Part shown: piece after piece, positions 49,969-61,400 of the stretch
Numbering within the stretch: the stretch's first letter is position 1
Layout: the number at the start of each line of letters is the position of its first letter
NCBI GenBank assembly: GCA_905250885.1
Contig: CAJNOQ010000020.1
Coordinates: forward strand, 1 to 64,000
Reading direction: 5' to 3'
Source of the DNA: Didymodactylos carnosus
Taxonomy: Eukaryota; Rotifera; Eurotatoria; Philodinida; Philodinidae
Length of the DNA stretch: 64,000 nucleotides
The notes under the pieces: generated by a model
Database searches by the model: none
What the model saw: the letters and a program-made list of their open reading frames with translations, nothing else
Told to the model about the DNA's origin: nothing
Translations under genes and position numbers: made by a program

Positions 49969-50256
49969 ACTCGACTAGTGCTACAAAAGGCGCAAGATAT
50001 TGACTTTGGCCAGGTGATCTTCCTTGTGGCGGTTTTCTAGAAACCCCGTCAAAACGCTCAGTTACTCATAAATATTGAATCCAAATTGACCTGAAATTCG
50101 GATTCAGTATGTCATTTTCTGGGTAATTTAGTATTTTTTCCCGTTCTCGACCCTAGCCAAATGATAGGATTTTGAGAAGATTTCTAGAAAACCGCCACAA
50201 GAAAGATCATCTGGCCAAAGTCAATATCTTGCGCTTTTTGTAGCACTAGTCGAGTG
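49969..50256. mobile_element. 288-bp foldback element
   Basis: Arms of about 75 bp: ACTCGACTAGTGCTACAAAA...GACTTTGGCCAGGTGATC...GTGGCGGTTTTCTAGAAA on the left, matched by the inverse on the right with only a few mismatches. The central 120 bp is unpaired. No transposase and no clear duplication. Confidence 0.7.
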
Positions 50257-50770
50257 ACTCTTTGCTTTATGTTTTTAGAAGGTATTTCGAGACATTACAT
50301 TCGTCAACGATACAGATAATATTCTAGTGTCTTCATACATAATTCGTTCGAAGAAAATTCAAATAAGTTAGAGATAAGTTTCTTCGCACCTTAAGATAAG
50401 TTGTTTCGCACCTTTCTCTTTTCATTTCTGCAGTTTATTTAGTATTTATATATATGTGATTCTTTTTCGGTTTTATTTATCATCGTTAGCACCGATGCAA
50501 GAAGCATCTAGTAAATAAAAAGATCTCTTTTCGCACATATTGTATTATTGAACCAATGATGCATGAGAAGAACTAGAACATGCATTTTAATTTCACTCTG
50601 ATGTATAACATCCTATTAAAAAAAGATTCATCACTACGGTGTGGCTAATATATTTTTTAAAAACCCCGTCAAGCTTTAAGCAACAAGTTTCTTATCTTGA
50701 TATATCAATCACAGACGAATTTTATATTACGTTTATTTACAGAACAAAAAATAGTAGCAAATAATAAATT
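50257..50770. other. Non-genic stretch downstream of TASP1
   Basis: Contains a short direct repeat (AAGTTTCTTCGCACCT and AAGTTGTTTCGCACCT, about 50375-50415). Nothing else is supported. Confidence 0.4.
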
Positions 50771-52921
50771 CTAGAATGTTTTACATGAGCAAGCAGATTG
50801 TTTATTCAATACAAATGCTTCAATATTAATCGATAATGTTTCGTTGTTTTGTAATTCAGAAAACAGCGTCTAAAAGACAGGATAGAATATTGAAAATTAA
50901 TCAAATAGTCATAAATTGCTTTTTTTATTACATGGGGATTCGACTGATTGGTATTCATATAGCCAATACACATTGTTTTGGTGTTGTGACTGCATACAAA
51001 TTCAACTTAAAATAAAGTACAGTTATAATCCTTGTCATACTACACCAACTCAAATTTACCTGTCCTGTCATTATCTGTGTTGAGGCTTGTTTTAAGTAAA
51101 ATAAATCCGAGATATTTATCTGCATTCAAAGGCGTCATTGTTCGATCTAAGAATAGAGTACAAGATAAATGAATCTTAGAATAGGCATGCACCAATTCTA
51201 ATCTGATACTTCATCAAGATCACTGCTTTTCACTAGCAAGAGTCCCAATGTCGACTGGGTTTTGTGATGAGAATAACTCAATTTGGCTCCTCTATCTATA
51301 AGTGAAATAAAATCATAAAATCAGCTAAAGCGTGGGTCTTCATCCGAATTGGTTAAAACTTCTATTTCTTTTTTGCAAGCGTGACTGACTCACTTTTTAA
51401 CTGATTTTATGATTTCACTTCACTTATAGATAGAGGAGCCAAATTGAGTTATTCTCATCACAAAACCCAGTCGACATTGGGACCCTTGCCAGTGAAAAGC
51501 AGTGATCTTGATGAAGTGTCAGCTTAGAATTGGTGGTATTTCTAAATATTTCATGGTGCATACTTAAAAATATTTTATTCAAAATTGTTTTGATCATTTC
51601 TGGCGTAATATCATTTTCGATACATTGATCACTAATTGATTTTGAAAATAAGGTTTTTGTTAAAAATTCTCCAGTACCTGTACAAAAATTAATGGATAAT
51701 TTACTACATAAATACATTCAAGAGGAATACATGTACCTGATGAAACAATAGCAACTGAACAATTCTCTTGTTGATCTATCCAGCAGCCACATCCGTACAG
51801 TGCAGAATGTCCGATACGTCCAGAATGTTTTAATAAAATTCCACCACTTGATGCTGCAGCAGCGACATTGCCATTAGTATCAATAATTATTGCGCCTACG
51901 GTATCAAGACGCTGTTCTTCTTCTCGTTCATCCTATATTTTAAAGAAATCAACTAAAAAATGTTTGAGAAACCAATAAAGCAAAGCTCACTCGCTGGTTT
52001 TTATATCTACTTCTGAAATATTGTTTTCTTCGTTTGAAGTTTTCAACCGTTTGTTGCCAGAATGAATTTCTTCGTCTGAGTCAAAATGACGTTTAAATGT
52101 TTCAAACATCGACGTACTATTAGCTAAACGCGTTTAGACAAACGTATGATAATGAAGTCATGATTTACAGAAACCGATTGATTACCTGTTTTCATCTTTT
52201 CTTCATTGATGCAAGACACATTGAATTCTTGTGCCCACTGTTTGGCTCCATCACCGACCAAAAAGCTGTAAAGCATAAGTGATTAAACAATTCATCGAAA
52301 ATTACTATATCGTTTCTTTTCTACCATGGTGGCATTCGTCCGCCAGACATTAAACCTTTTTTTTGTGTTTCCAACAATGTCCATGCTAGAACGGCTGGGT
52401 TTTGAACACCTTAAATAGGAAAAATATGTTATTATCTGTTGTTATCTGTATTTTATACTTGTATAACTCTGAAAACTAACCCGAAACACAACCAACGGCT
52501 CCGTATCCTTTATCATCCATTACGCAGGCATCGCATTCAATTTTTCCGTCTATTGTCAAATTGGATCCAATTCCTGCATTAGTTAATGGACAGTCCTCAA
52601 AAGTGATTAAAAACAAATGTTTTAGGAACAATCGACGCAATGTTATGTTATTTTTCTTACCTCCAATACGGCAACAGCAATACAAACGGCTTCCGATGCA
52701 TTTTTCCCATTTTTTAGTGCTCGTATGGCGTTTAAACAAGCTTTCTTACACGTATCTTTATACTGATTCGAGCGCTCTTTTGATTGATGACCAGCACCTT
52801 AACAAATTGTTAACTGAACATTAATGTATTGAAGTTATTTAATTAAATTACCAACATGAACGGCTACAAAACCAGGCAATAGATACTGGCAAGAGCATGG
52901 CTGAGATGCAGTGTCAGACAT
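50771..52921 (-). CDS. TASP1: Threonine aspartase 1 (taspase 1)
   Basis: Taspase 1 is an Ntn-hydrolase related to type 2 asparaginases that cleaves nuclear regulators such as MLL and TFIIA after aspartate. Eleven exons on the minus strand: 52852-52921, 52661-52797, 52481-52595, 52325-52409, 52186-52265, 52011-52123, 51737-51932, 51564-51677, 51060-51146, 50932-51005, 50771-50869. They join in frame to 389 aa; human is 420. Blocks: [50 protein letters not shown]. The autocleavage site is Asp210/Thr211 in L-D-T-V-G-A-I, making Thr211 the nucleophile. Then come [28 protein letters not shown] and the C-terminal [17 protein letters not shown]. The region before the site keeps a basic FKRHF and NKRLK, like the human activation loop and NLS. 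Intron 8 hosts a palindromic element. ACP6-like lies 690 bp upstream on the same strand. Confidence 0.96.
51190..51535. mobile_element. 346-bp palindromic MITE in TASP1 intron 8
   Basis: The ends CACCAATTCTAA and the inverse of TTAGAATTGGTG flank arms of about 140 bp that match almost base for base (CTTCATCAAGATCACTGC, AGTCCCAATGTCGACTGGG, GGAGCCAAATTGAG). A 60-bp unpaired centre contains GCGTGGGTCTTCATCC. It lies entirely inside the 51147-51563 intron. Removing it leaves about 71 nt, the usual intron size here, so it is a recent insertion. Apparent coding continuation of the TASP1 exon into the arm is chance read-through. No target-site duplication was identified. Confidence 0.8.
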
Positions 52922-53610
52922 TTATTTAATCTAAAGAATTATCTTCAAAGAAAGCAATGAAATATAGCAATAATAGTTAACCTAAGCAATAAATAGTTAG
53001 TAATGAAAACAAGTTGATTTTATTCTCAAAGACCTACAAATTAATGAAACTGGGCATGAACCAGTTCTAACCCAGAAATCGTCGCAATTGGTATTTGATC
53101 TGTCTGTAACCTATTGAAATACTCATGAGTAGTAATATCGAAATGGAAACAATGCATTCTAAATAAAACTACAATAGACTTCCTGGCAGACGGTTTACAT
53201 CGGCGAGTGAGAGTATACAACAACATGTTTCGGTTTTCTAACAAACAGTTTAATTTGTTCAGTTGACTTCATCGAAGCTGTTACATCTTTTGAAGAGTCT
53301 AGCCGTAGTGCCATACCAAATCTACTTTCTACGTATAAAACTCTAAGTAACAATAATTGTGATAAGTCTAATGTTCTTATGTTGTCATTTTTAGATTCGT
53401 GATAATAAAACTGCTCTAATATACATGAGAGCAGTTGATGTCAAGTTTTACAAACTAATTAACGTTTTTTATTTAATGTGAATTAAGTCAACATAATTAA
53501 ACACAGTTGTGTCGAGATAAAGAAAAAGAAAATACACCGTTTGACATGAGAAATAAAAACAATAAAAAATTACCCTAAAAACATCGAACGTCACACCGGT
53601 ATGTATATAT

Positions 53611-55838
53611 TCAATTGACTGTTTTTGGTACATCAATACGATTTTGTAAATTGTTTAATAATGTTGAATATGGACAATAATACGTATCACAGTTAGGTAA
53701 TTTTTGAGGCTAAAAAAATATTTGAAATGAACTGAAAATCCTTGATGATGATGATGATAAAGTTATACCTGTCCAGAAAAATTCACCAGCACATAAGTGT
53801 CTGATGGATCAGCAATTGACGAATAATATTTCATTACAATATGGCTTGCATATCGTGGCCATTTCATATCAAAAACGTCTAGTGCCATTGCCAGAGGGAT
53901 AAGCGTACTGTCATGACCCGAATAAATATATAACTTATAATATGGCCTAGGTAAAGATAGACAGAGTTTAAGAAAAACGTGATCTTCAAGTTGAATAGAT
54001 GTACATGCTTTTCTGTTTGTTTCGACCGATAAGCATTTTTCATCGCATCAAAATTTTGTTTGACCAAGTGTAAAATCGGTCCAATTGTCGACTTGATGAA
54101 TGTATCTAAACCTAGTGTTGTGCTAAACAAAAAATGTTTAATTATTCCTTCCTTTTCGTGGACTACATTTGTACTTACGCCATGATAACGTATTCTCTTG
54201 CCGCATAACTTTCAAAATCTTTTGTTAATGTAAGTAGATCTTCTGGAACTGAAAATCCATGTGCCTAAAAATATTCGGCTAATCAACAGTTGTAAATACA
54301 AAGTTTTCACAAAAACTTACTTTTCTTGAAATAATATCATCGCTCAATTCTACGATGCCGTGTTTATAATCAAATGCTCCTGAAGAGAAAAACTCAGCAT
54401 AAGTTGGTCAAGAAATACAAACACAAATGCTTACCGATATGTTTCAAAACGGCGTTTCTCGCTTTCTTTAATTCATGATCATCGTGTAAAGATTCATACA
54501 ACGATGTAGCATTATGACATTTTTCCAAAATAGGATAAACACGTGGATTAGGAAATAACGTTTCATAGGGAAAGCTATGACATTCAATCTCAAATGGACC
54601 TAAAAGATTTTATGACTATAATGTTTTTCTATTGTGAAATTTGTAGAAAGTGTACATTTATAAAAAATAAAAGAAAAAACTATCCCACTTACCACTCACC
54701 TTTTGCCTGAACTTTTTGATTTTCATCGGAAAACAAGCCGGCTAGAAATGAGCGTGCTGAAGCAATTGTTCGGTCCATGTACGTTGCTCGACAACTGTAA
54801 AATACAAAACAAACATTCATTGGTTACTAACAACATAGCATTCACAACAGCATCAATTATACTTACTAAGTAATATTTGGATCATAGACAGGCGGTATCA
54901 ACTCGGAAGCAATAAAATCTGGTTTCATTGACTGACCAAGTGTATATAATTGTTCTTCACCGATAGCAGTAAGTTGTCCTGAAACAACTGTGCCACCATC
55001 AGCTGCCTAAAATATATTTAATAATTCACATTAGAGAGTACATAATATAAAATCAAAAATACAAACCTTTAACGCTCGAATTCTATCACCTAAAAATGCT
55101 TTTGCTGACAAAGTTTTATCTCCCAATTCTGTTTTTAATTTTACGTCCCATTTTGATGGTGCATAACTCTCGAAATGTTTCTTCGTGTATGTTACCTGAA
55201 GAAGGAAAGTTTACAGATTAAAAAACTAAAAAAAGATGAAAGGAAGCTACATATTAAGTGTGTATATTGCAGCAACAGAAAGCTGTTGCTGCAAGCTGTA
55301 GTAGTAATCTTTATAAATAATACTAGATTTTATATTCGCTGACATTTCGAGACAGATCACAAAGTCAATTTAAGAGCTAACTATTGCAAAGCCAAATGGT
55401 AGAATGAAGCATCGAAATAAAGCATTTTACAAACAAACATTCATTTACTATGAATTCAGAACGATAAACACTAACAAGGTACGGAAGTATTCTCGAAAAA
55501 ATTATAAAAAATAGACAAGTCATTACTTCTTCTAATCCTGGTAATAAATTCAATGGCGTCCTTGCCCCATGTCGAAAGAAAATTTGTGCACCAATTAATT
55601 TCAGATCATCGCGTTGTTTTATTTCATCATTAACTTCTCCATTTGTTTGTCTCTTTCTTTCACCTGATAACGCCCATTGTGTTAGAGGATTTTGATCAAA
55701 TTCATTCGATGAACTCATCATATATCGATTTTTTGTCGGCGATAGAATATGAAATAAATTATCAAAACACAGTTTAAGCACTAAAGCTGAAGTTGCACTG
55801 AATGCTAACCATTTGATTATACGCGGCGGTCTTTGCAT
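53611..55838 (-). CDS. ACP6: Lysophosphatidic acid phosphatase type 6-like (histidine acid phosphatase)
   Basis: ACP6 is a histidine-type acid phosphatase that dephosphorylates lysophosphatidic acid, mitochondrial in mammals. Ten exons on the minus strand: 55527-55838, 55067-55195, 54867-55006, 54700-54794, 54435-54599, 54321-54379, 54179-54264, 54009-54122, 53769-53946, 53611-53709. They join in frame to 458 aa; human is 428. Residues about 10-30 are hydrophobic (LAFSATSALVLKLCF), a signal-anchor or transit region. The catalytic F-F-R-H-G-A-R-T-P is at R89-H90-G91. Further blocks: SGQLTAIGEEQLYTLGQ, CRATYMDRTIASARSFLAGLF, PFEIECHS, and Y-S-G-H378-D379-S-T-L-I-P-L-A-M-A-L with the second catalytic His-Asp. 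The exon ending at 54009 closes in frame only with a GC-AG donor (gcatgt) or a weak upstream GT (gtcgaa), so 10-12 residues there are uncertain. Intron 1 is 331 nt. Confidence 0.9.
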
Positions 55839-56390
55839 TTGACGTAAAATATTTAATTAAATTCATTAAAAATATGTTTAGTAGTCAGTCTAAGTGAAAT
55901 AATGACCAAAAGTATACGTTTTTATCATCTGAAATATCTGAAAACTCAACATATATTGTATACAAAATTTTTTTTCATGTATGGAATGTATCATCGGAGA
56001 GCAGTTTAAAATATCCTTTATTTTTTGTTGTTGAGATATTCAATTGTAACAAACGTGTAATTAATTTTCTTGTTTTTTCTTTCTGTTTATGCTCTTTGTC
56101 GAAAAACGAATAAAATAACATAGATAATAATCTAAGAGATAAACAAGTTGAAACTAAGAGTAAACATATGAAAAATGTTCTAGACTTTAAAAGATAAACA
56201 AAAGTAAAATAATCAAATGGGAGCACTGTATAGAGACTTGAAAATAAAACAATAAAATTGTCCACAATTCAACAATTGTACAGAACAGAGAAGTGCATCT
56301 TCTCTTTCTCATCTTAGTCTTCAAAAATATCAAGCAAAATCGATCTTCTTGTTTCAAAGAGAAAAAGAAGAACGACTACTAGAACAATAG
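55839..56390. other. Intergenic DNA between ACP6-like and CEP170-like genes
   Basis: AT-rich; presumably promoter of the ACP6-like gene and 3' UTR of the CEP170-like gene. A hydrophobic 96-codon minus-strand ORF (55975-56265) is judged composition-driven. Confidence 0.45.
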
Positions 56391-59300
56391 TCATTCAAAA
56401 TTTGTTGATGATCGATAGTTTTGTTTTGGCGTCATTTGAGACCATGATGTTGGTAAAAATAACGGATCATTATTTGTTGACATTGATAACACGGCATCAA
56501 TAGCTTAAAATATCAAAAAAGTCATTAATAGATATTATAGTTATCTTTCTATATAACTGTGACTTACTGCTCAATGTTTTATTTACAGCTTGCAATTTAT
56601 CAATCACTTTCTCTAATTCCTTGACATTTGTATCGTCATCCGTTCCATCTTCGTTTATTCTACAATGGGAGAAAGCATTAATACCATTCCTCTGTTACAC
56701 AATATAATAGCTGCTTACTTAAGCTTTTCTAAAATGCCAGATGATAACTGAATTAGTTTAATCACTAGTCGTTGACCATCGTCACGTAGTACTTCACAGC
56801 GTTCCTGCTGAGTAAGAATAATGAAAAATTTAATGAAGAATAATTTCGATCTACAGATAGACACTCACCGGTTCAGTTTCATTTACTAAGGTTTCCATTT
56901 TACTGGTATAATGCTCATCTATTGATAATGACTTTTCTAATGGTTTTGATAGACGATATTTTGTTGGTTGTTGTTGCTGATTAGTTCTGGTTGGAGTGGT
57001 AATCCAATCATCATTTGACGTATTTGGACTTGCTGATGATGAACGATGTGTTGGCACATCAAGCGACTGTTTAGTTGTTGGACGATAAGTTGAACGAATA
57101 TCCTTTCTTTTACTTGAACCTAAATTAGTTTTACCATTATATAATGAAGCTGTCATTAATTGCTGATTAGTCATCGTTTGTTGTTCTTGTGATTGTTGCT
57201 GCTGTTGTTTCGTTCGCTGTGATAATTCGTCGATTTTTGCACGAGCTCGAGCTAAAAGACAAACCGATTTTGAATAATAAATTAATTCCATCGAACAAAC
57301 GATTTGTCTGCGACTAATACAAACGCACTCTTCCAAGAAATAGTCGAGAATATTACTAACCTTTACGTAATTCAACAGCTCGATTTGTTTGACTATTTAT
57401 ACTTGACTGTCGATCCAAATATGTGCAGTCAGTAGGTTTATAAATTTGAGCAGGAGGTATTTGAGATTTCGTGAATGTCGGACGTTGAACAGGTTTTGTT
57501 ATAGATAATGGTTGTGACTGTGTTTGTTGTTGTACTTTATTTGTAGTACTTACGCTCGAGCGTTGTCTTCTTAGTGCAAATGATTTATTCACTGATACTT
57601 TAGACAGCGATGGATGAGATGTTATATCATCGGCAATTGAATTTGAGCGTGATGATGTATGTGATGATGGTAATTCACCAATTAATGAACTAGACATTAG
57701 ATCGGGTATTTTCGATGAAGATTCTCTAGAATAACTAGGAATCGTTTGTCGTATCGGAGCATTACGTTGAAATGTTTGCTGATCGATCACATGTTGACGC
57801 GGTGAGTGGCTGAAAGGAATTGCAGCAAATAATTTTGATAACATATCAGCATTTTGAAGTGATTTTTCAACCAATGGTAGTGTTCGAATATTTTGCATCT
57901 GAAATTCATCGCTCGAAGAACTTGCTACTACCGATGATGTTGTTAGTTGTTGTGAGCGAGCAAAATAATTTTCTGTATCATCTTTAGTCGTCACTGGTGA
58001 AAATGTTGCTGTTGTTGACGGTAAAGAATTGATATCATTTGCGATTGAATTATTATCTAATTCCTTTTGGTGTATGGTAGTAGTATCATTGAGTGTTGAA
58101 GATGACAAAGGAGCTGATTTGACTTTAGAAGAATAATTCACTCTAGAATAGAAAGAAAAATGTTGGACAGTACTGTTCGACACTATCTTTTCACACGCTA
58201 TTGCTCGTTTTAGCCTGAAAGTGTAACCACTTACAACATATTGGCTGCTCCAGCCGGATGTAGTCGATTATTCTTTCTTGTAATATTTAAGTTTTTTTCA
58301 TTGGCATTTATTATCGTTTTTCTTTCAATGATGGGTGATATAACTAAAATTCATCAAAAAAACAAATGAATATAAAGAAGTGGCTCAATTAAGCGGCAAA
58401 ATGCGTACCAAAACATTCGGCCGGTTTTATTATTTGACTAGCTATGAAAGAACAATTAGTATTGCTTTTAGCTTTCACATTACTACTATCTGGATCTGTA
58501 ATTAACGCTTGTGGTCTCTGACGAGCATAGACCATGGCACGTTCAGTGACTGATTCTTGTGTTGTTGTTTGATCATTACCTTCAGGTTCAAGGCGAATTT
58601 TTGATAAAGATGATGAGGATGACGAAGACGATAGTGATTCGGTGAGGTCACGATCAGGTATAACGACAGGTCGTGCATAAACTGTTGACATTGCAGGTAA
58701 CATTGGGGGAGTTGTTTCTCGGGGAGATGATTGGATACCATTTAAATTATATGTTCCGTGCCGTTTACTTGATGTATAACGTTTAAACGCTAATGGGCTT
58801 TCAAGGTGTTGCTGGTATTGTTGTTGAGGTTCTATTTGTTCATTATCATCGTTATCTTCAACATCAAAATCACGGTGTTCAATATCGATGATATAAGTAC
58901 CAGCATCGCTGGATGCATCTTCATTATAATCGATCGATGGTTGAAAATTACTTATGACAGTGTTATAGGACGTTGGATTACTAAGAGAATTTTGTCTATC
59001 GATATTTTCATCATTTAACATTCGTTCGATAAGAAAACCATTTGATTGTCGTTGTTCACATGACGGGGCATCTATTAGATAAAGAGGCAAGTAATATGTA
59101 ACACCAGAACATAATTCAGATCATACAAACCAAATCCAAAGGGGGAGTGTAACATCTTTGACTGAGCCGACTGCTGAAATAACAAGTCAACAAATAGTTT
59201 TTGCTTCACAGATTATTGTAAATTCAATACCCCTTTCAAACTAACATCGTTGGCATCCTGTTTTTTGACAATTAAAATTGTAGGGTCTATAAAAGAAATA

Positions 59301-59980
59301 TTTTTGTTTTTTGAACTAGTCGTACGCTCTATCAAATTCATACCTGAGTTAATCGACATTTTATCGTTGTGTTTAAGATCAATTTCACGTTGAGATTCAG
59401 TTCGACCATTATTTACAAAAGTCTACAAAGAAAAAAATCATTATTTCAAACGTACTCTCTCTCTCTTTTAAGAAAACTGATCAAGTGTTTTTCTATTTCT
59501 AAGTATACAGTTTATTTTCTTGTTTATACTTACTCCATTCATTGCGCTCAGATCTTTTATTTTCATATTTCGATTCTCCCGATCTGTATGTATTCGAACA
59601 TGATTTGGATCAACAGATTGTGACTGAAATAGAAGCAAGACAATGTCTACAAAATATGTATTTTTAGTTTGTTATAAAACTTGCACACTTGTGTACATCT
59701 GCGTTTTTCGAACTCTTCCTCATAATAACATAACTTTGACAAAAAATGATGTTTCTTTTTGTTTTCCCCTGTCTTGCTCTCTTACCAGCAGAATAATTTC
59801 ATATGGCTGATCACGGTCAGTCATAACAGCATCGGTTTGAGAGACGTCTTCGACGTACTTTTCTGTGACTAGTAAGCAATTACCATTCGAGGATGAAGAA
59901 CAAGATGAAGAAAAGGAGGTGGACGATGATGTTTCCTCAGACGATAGATCACATCGATTAAATGAGGTAACATTCAGTGA
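56391..59980 (-). CDS. CEP170-like FHA-domain centrosomal/microtubule protein
   Basis: Ordered minus-strand exons. 59534-59623 has S-Q-S-V-D-P-N-H-V-R-I and ends L-S-A-M-N-G; 59344-59422 has T-F-V-N-N-G-R-T-E-S. Together they give the FHA motif N-G-T-F-V-N and the S-V-D-x-x-H turn of CEP170. Then come a short exon from 59286, and 58409-59071 with S-D-A-G-T-Y-I-I-D-I-E, a CEP170 hallmark. The rest are 58235-58343, 57361-58142 (Ser-rich, S-R-S-N-S-I), 56869-57251 (A-R-A-R-A-K-I-D, poly-Q), 56719-56807, 56568-56659 (E-L-E-K-V-I-D-K-L-Q-A-V-N) and 56391-56513. Everything from the 58.4-kb exon on closes in frame. The 5' part is uncertain: Ser-rich exon 59786-59980 and the 59700-59750 exon give the FHA start only ambiguously, and the gene may begin further right. 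CEP170 binds mother-centriole appendages and microtubules, so a similar role is inferred. Confidence 0.65.
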
Positions 59981-61288
59981 CTATGTCTTGAAAGAAAAGG
60001 CTTCCATCTGTAATCGCTATTCTTGTATTTCTTGAAGGTGAAACCTTATAAGAAACACAAGATTTTATTTCTTGGATCAAGGAAGTACCAAAAACTTCCA
60101 ATTTTCCCCATGAAACGGTCAAGAAACGTTTCTTATTGTCCAAGAAATTGTAAAAAATGTTTGCTTTTTCTTGGCAATATTTTCCACTTGAAGCAAGGAG
60201 GTTTTGTTTTAAACTAAAATAATGAGCGTATGTCAGAATCAAAAGAGAATTATTCATAATATCTGATAATTTAATGACAAAAAAAATATCTTGTAATCTA
60301 AACAATTGTCTTAACCTATAAACCTCAACTCTAAGCTAAATAATATGTAGGTTACGACAGATTAGGTTTATCCCCAAAACTTTGCATTTGATTTCACAAC
60401 GTTTTACCCGTTTTTTTCTTTGGGAAAATAATGTTTCCGAAGAAATGTCCGGACATTATGGAATCAAACTTTACTTGTCTAATTGAGGGTTTTACAGACT
60501 AAATTTCTTAAAACTAAGTAAAAAGCGCTTTTCACTAGCTCCTTCTTACTGAGTGGTTTAAACTAGTCTTACTTTCGTAGTTACAGTGTTGAACTATTTT
60601 TATATTAATCCGTGCTAAACGATGACTTTTCTGAAGAAAAATTTCATTTCAGATCAACTATGTTTTTTTCTGCTGTGTAGTCGAAAACAGCGGGTGTAAA
60701 CTGCGAAAAATGCGATCATCAATGGCTGTCTACGCCACATTAAAAAAAGGATACTTATAGGCTATACTTATAGGTTATACTTATAGACTATACACACAGT
60801 CACTTTTTCTCTTGTGTATTTCGTTCAAAATGGGAAAAACGAAAAGTAAGACATATCGTTATGTAACCACGTGACTGTTGTATAAACATACACAGCGAAA
60901 GAATAGAAAAAGATTTCTTTGTTACTTGTAGAAACATTTCTTATGAATGGAAATATACAAGAAATAATATTATATTTCAGTCAAAAAATGACAATTAAAA
61001 AAAGATTTCCCTTGAATCTTGAAGCAAGAAACATTGCTTCCCCCCAATGTGTGCCTTGAATTCTGTGTTTTTATCCTCTTGCCGGTTCCTGAATCAGTAA
61101 ATTTCACTACGGTAACGTATAGTATTAGGAAAAATCTATAATATGCTCATAAACTTTTTTTGTGATCGTTTTCTTGCTATTCAGCACAGTTCAAATAAAG
61201 ACTGATGTGAGCTTACTCAAAGTAAGTTGTTCTAAACTATGTGTAGCGTATCCCCTATAGAGTTCAATGCTATTTAAAGGGTCATGCG
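59981..61288. other. Repeat-flavoured intergenic DNA
   Basis: At about 60005-60200 the motif TTTCTTG/CAAGAAA recurs in both orientations, forming an irregular inverted-repeat cluster. At 60750-60795 a 16-17-bp unit (ATACTTATAGGCTAT-like) is repeated about three times. No gene is supported. Confidence 0.45.
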
Positions 61289-61394
61289 AGGTGGTCCCTA
61301 AAAAAAGGAAAAAGGGAAACGAAAGTTTTTGTCTAAGACACAGACACATTGTCCTAAACAATGACTTTTTCTTTCCTTTTTTTAAGGACCACCT
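61289..61394. mobile_element. 106-bp palindromic element with 6-bp target-site duplication
   Basis: The ends AGGTGGTCCCTAAAAAAAGG and CCTTTTTTTAAGGACCACCT are inverse copies. The element is flanked on both sides by CATGCG (61283-61288 and 61395-61400), a perfect 6-bp direct repeat. About 35 bp per arm, small loop around CAGACACATTG. A classic small MITE; superfamily not determined. Confidence 0.75.
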
Positions 61395-61400
61395 CATGCG

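Noticed and set aside
50300-50560. Possible LTR-like or other retroelement end
   Set aside because: Only a short direct repeat and AATAAA words; no coding domains or paired ends nearby.
51200-51560. Apparent continuation of a TASP1 exon (97-codon ORF ending in the palindrome)
   Set aside because: The true exon ends at a GT donor at 51563/51564, and TASP1 resumes after the element with conserved sequence; the extra codons are MITE sequence.
55975-56265. Hydrophobic 96-codon minus-strand ORF between ACP6-like and CEP170-like genes
   Set aside because: Composition-driven; no start context, splicing or family.
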